64,000 nt of DNA. Source: Candidatus Woesearchaeota archaeon (lineage in GTDB: Archaea > Nanobdellota > Nanobdellia > Woesearchaeales > JACJVW01). Numbering within the stretch: the stretch's first letter is position 1; each line of letters opens with the position of its first letter. The stretch lies in contig JACJVW010000001.1 of assembly GCA_020637435.1 (NCBI GenBank), forward strand, positions 558,001-622,000. The letters are read 5' to 3'. Of this stretch, positions 62,822 to 64,000 are shown in pieces. A program made the translations under genes and the position numbers. The notes beneath the pieces were generated by a model. That model did no database searches. It had not been told where the DNA came from and saw only the letters and a program-made list of their open reading frames with translations.

Positions 62822-62851
62822 CAATTAAAAACCCTTATTTCCAGTAAGGGT
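62822..62851 (+). promoter_or_regulatory. Promoter and operator-like dyad of the glucan phosphorylase gene
   Basis: A TATA-like AATTAAAAAC (62823-62832) is directly followed by ACCCTTA (62831-62837) and TAAGGGT (62845-62851), a perfect 7-base inverted repeat. It fills the space between TATA box and the expected transcription start near 62855, where a bound repressor would block initiation. Confidence 0.5.
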
Positions 62852-62856
62852 GTTGT

Positions 62857-64000
62857 ATGGTCGAGTATTCACGATTCAAAATAGCCTATTTCAGTATGGA
62901 GATTGGCATAGACCAGGATATCCCCACATATTCAGGAGGCCTTGGCGTTCTTGCAGGTGACACCCTCAGGAGCGCTGCCGATCTTGGTTTGCCTATGATA
63001 GGCATCACGTTGCTGTACCGCAAAGGCTACTTCAAACAGAAGATTGTAGAAGGTAACCAGCAGGAAGAATACATAGGGTGGGACATTGAAAACAGGCTTA
63101 TTGAACTCCCTAACAAGGTCAAAGTCAAGATAGAGGGAAGAGACGTGTTCATCAGGTGCTGGATGTATACTATAAGAGGCGCACACAATTACAAAGTCCC
63201 GATCATTTTCCTTGATACCGACCTTGAAGAGAATGCGGAGTGGGATCGTACACTTACCGACCACCTCTATGGAGGGGACCGTTACTACCGCCTCTGCCAG
63301 GAAGCAATCCTCGGTATAGGCGGCACACGCATGCTGCATGATATTGGATGGATTCCCGACAAATACCACATGAATGAAGGTCACTCTGCTCTGCTAGCCC
63401 TCGAGCTTTGCAGAATGTACAAAGACCTCCCGGCAGTACGAAGAAAATGCGTGTTCACGACGCATACACCCGTCCCGGCTGGACACGACCAGTTTGAGAT
63501 GGACATGGCAAGAAAAGTGCTCAACAAAGAATTGCTAGACCATGCTTGTGAAGACATCTGGTATAATGGAGCACTCAACATGACCTACATAGGTCTTCGC
63601 TTCAGCAAGTTCATCAATGGTGTCGCCAAACGCCACGGTGAGATATCACAGCATATGTTCCCTAATTTCCATATCGAGTCTATCACAAACGGAATTCACG
63701 CAGGCTATTGGACCTCCAGACATTTCAAGGATCTCTATGAAGAGTACATACCTGGATGGTACAGCGATCCGGCAAGCCTTCGTTATGTGTTAAGTATTCC
63801 TAAAACAAGAGTGTGGGAAGCCCATATGCACGCTAAAAAGGAGCTCATGGCGCTCGTGAATGAAAGATACGACGCAGGTATGGATGAAAATATATTCACT
63901 ATCGGATTCGCCAGAAGGGCTGCAACATACAAAAGGGCAGAACTCATCTTTTCTGATATGGATCGCCTAAAGAGGATAGGTGCACGAGGTATCCAGATAA
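62857..64000 (+). CDS. Alpha-glucan phosphorylase, 3' end beyond window
   Basis: The visible 381 residues begin MVEYSRFKIAYFSMEIGIDQ and run off the window end. The motifs EIGIDQDIPTYSGGLGVLAG, YHMNEGHSALLALEL, VFTTHTPVPAGHDQFE, ITNGIHAGYW and FARRAATYKRAELI identify the GT35 alpha-glucan phosphorylase family of archaea and bacteria, which releases glucose-1-phosphate from glycogen or maltodextrin using a PLP cofactor. The PLP lysine lies in the missing C-terminal half. The ATG lies about 30 bases after a TATA box, so the mRNA is probably leaderless. The sugar nucleotidyltransferase at 40 kb could use its product. Confidence 0.93.
   Translation, partial: MVEYSRFKIAYFSMEIGIDQDIPTYSGGLGVLAGDTLRSAADLGLPMIGITLLYRKGYFKQKIVEGNQQEEYIGWDIENRLIELPNKVKVKIEGRDVFIRCWMYTIRGAHNYKVPIIFLDTDLEENAEWDRTLTDHLYGGDRYYRLCQEAILGIGGTRMLHDIGWIPDKYHMNEGHSALLALELCRMYKDLPAVRRKCVFTTHTPVPAGHDQFEMDMARKVLNKELLDHACEDIWYNGALNMTYIGLRFSKFINGVAKRHGEISQHMFPNFHIESITNGIHAGYWTSRHFKDLYEEYIPGWYSDPASLRYVLSIPKTRVWEAHMHAKKELMALVNERYDAGMDENIFTIGFARRAATYKRAELIFSDMDRLKRIGARGIQI

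Overview
This window looks like chromosomal DNA of an archaeon. It carries MCM helicase, PCNA, RadA, an RPA-type single-strand binding protein, GatD, RNase P protein Rpp30 with an archaeal RNase P RNA, membrane-anchored LonB, Sec61-beta, NAC and an A/V-type ATPase operon. Most promoters show a TATA box about 25-30 bases before the start codon, so many genes are probably leaderless. Short compact operons, many Cys-rich surface proteins and lipoproteins of unknown function, and bacterial-type imports (GyrA, QueA/QueH, class Ia ribonucleotide reductase, the DapL lysine pathway) suggest a DPANN-type lineage with a fairly complete metabolism. That placement is inference; no 16S rRNA is present.

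Layout. 1-9 kb: MCM, a Cys-rich lipoprotein, a degenerate Nudix protein, Rpp30 and a 1547-residue Cys-rich secreted protein. 9-20 kb: GatD and a NIF3-like protein (minus strand), QueA against QueH, a PRC-barrel protein, membrane proteins of unknown role, LonB, a nucleotidyltransferase-like protein and a CBS protein. 20-28.5 kb: nine-gene ATPase operon in the order H-I-K-E-C-F-A-B-D; its rotor subunit carries a sodium-type ligand set. 28.5-31 kb: RNase J, PCNA and a glutaredoxin. 31-40 kb: lysine operon by the diaminopimelate aminotransferase route (aspartokinase, DapB, DapA, Asd, two tandem LysA-like decarboxylases, DapL), ending in a tRNA-dihydrouridine synthase. 40-46.5 kb: sugar nucleotidyltransferase, flavin reductase, NrdA, NrdB and a DsbA-like oxidoreductase. 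46.9-53.6 kb: RadA, RPA, GyrA and a THUMP methyltransferase. 53.6-64 kb: RNase P RNA, Sec61-beta/NAC, unknown paralogous families, lipoproteins, a PPIase-thioredoxin fusion, a HIT protein, a tRNA-Leu with introns beside tandem repeats, a DUF4395 membrane protein and the start of an alpha-glucan phosphorylase.

Two non-coding systems stand out. First, a dispersed family of intergenic nested hairpins has changing but complementary stems around a constant ATGTACRAAAAARG strand, always in the same orientation here (best copies at 48155-48252 and 48264-48363; others near 3.2, 44.5, 45.6, 54.0, 55.7 and perhaps 62.8 kb). Second, a 94-bp unit is repeated three times directly behind a tRNA-Leu gene, and each unit begins with a copy of the tRNA 3' end. 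The tRNA itself is best explained as having two introns. A recurring theme in the proteins is folding outside the cytoplasm: DsbA-like protein, PPIase-thioredoxin fusion, DUF4395 protein and many Cys-rich exported proteins.
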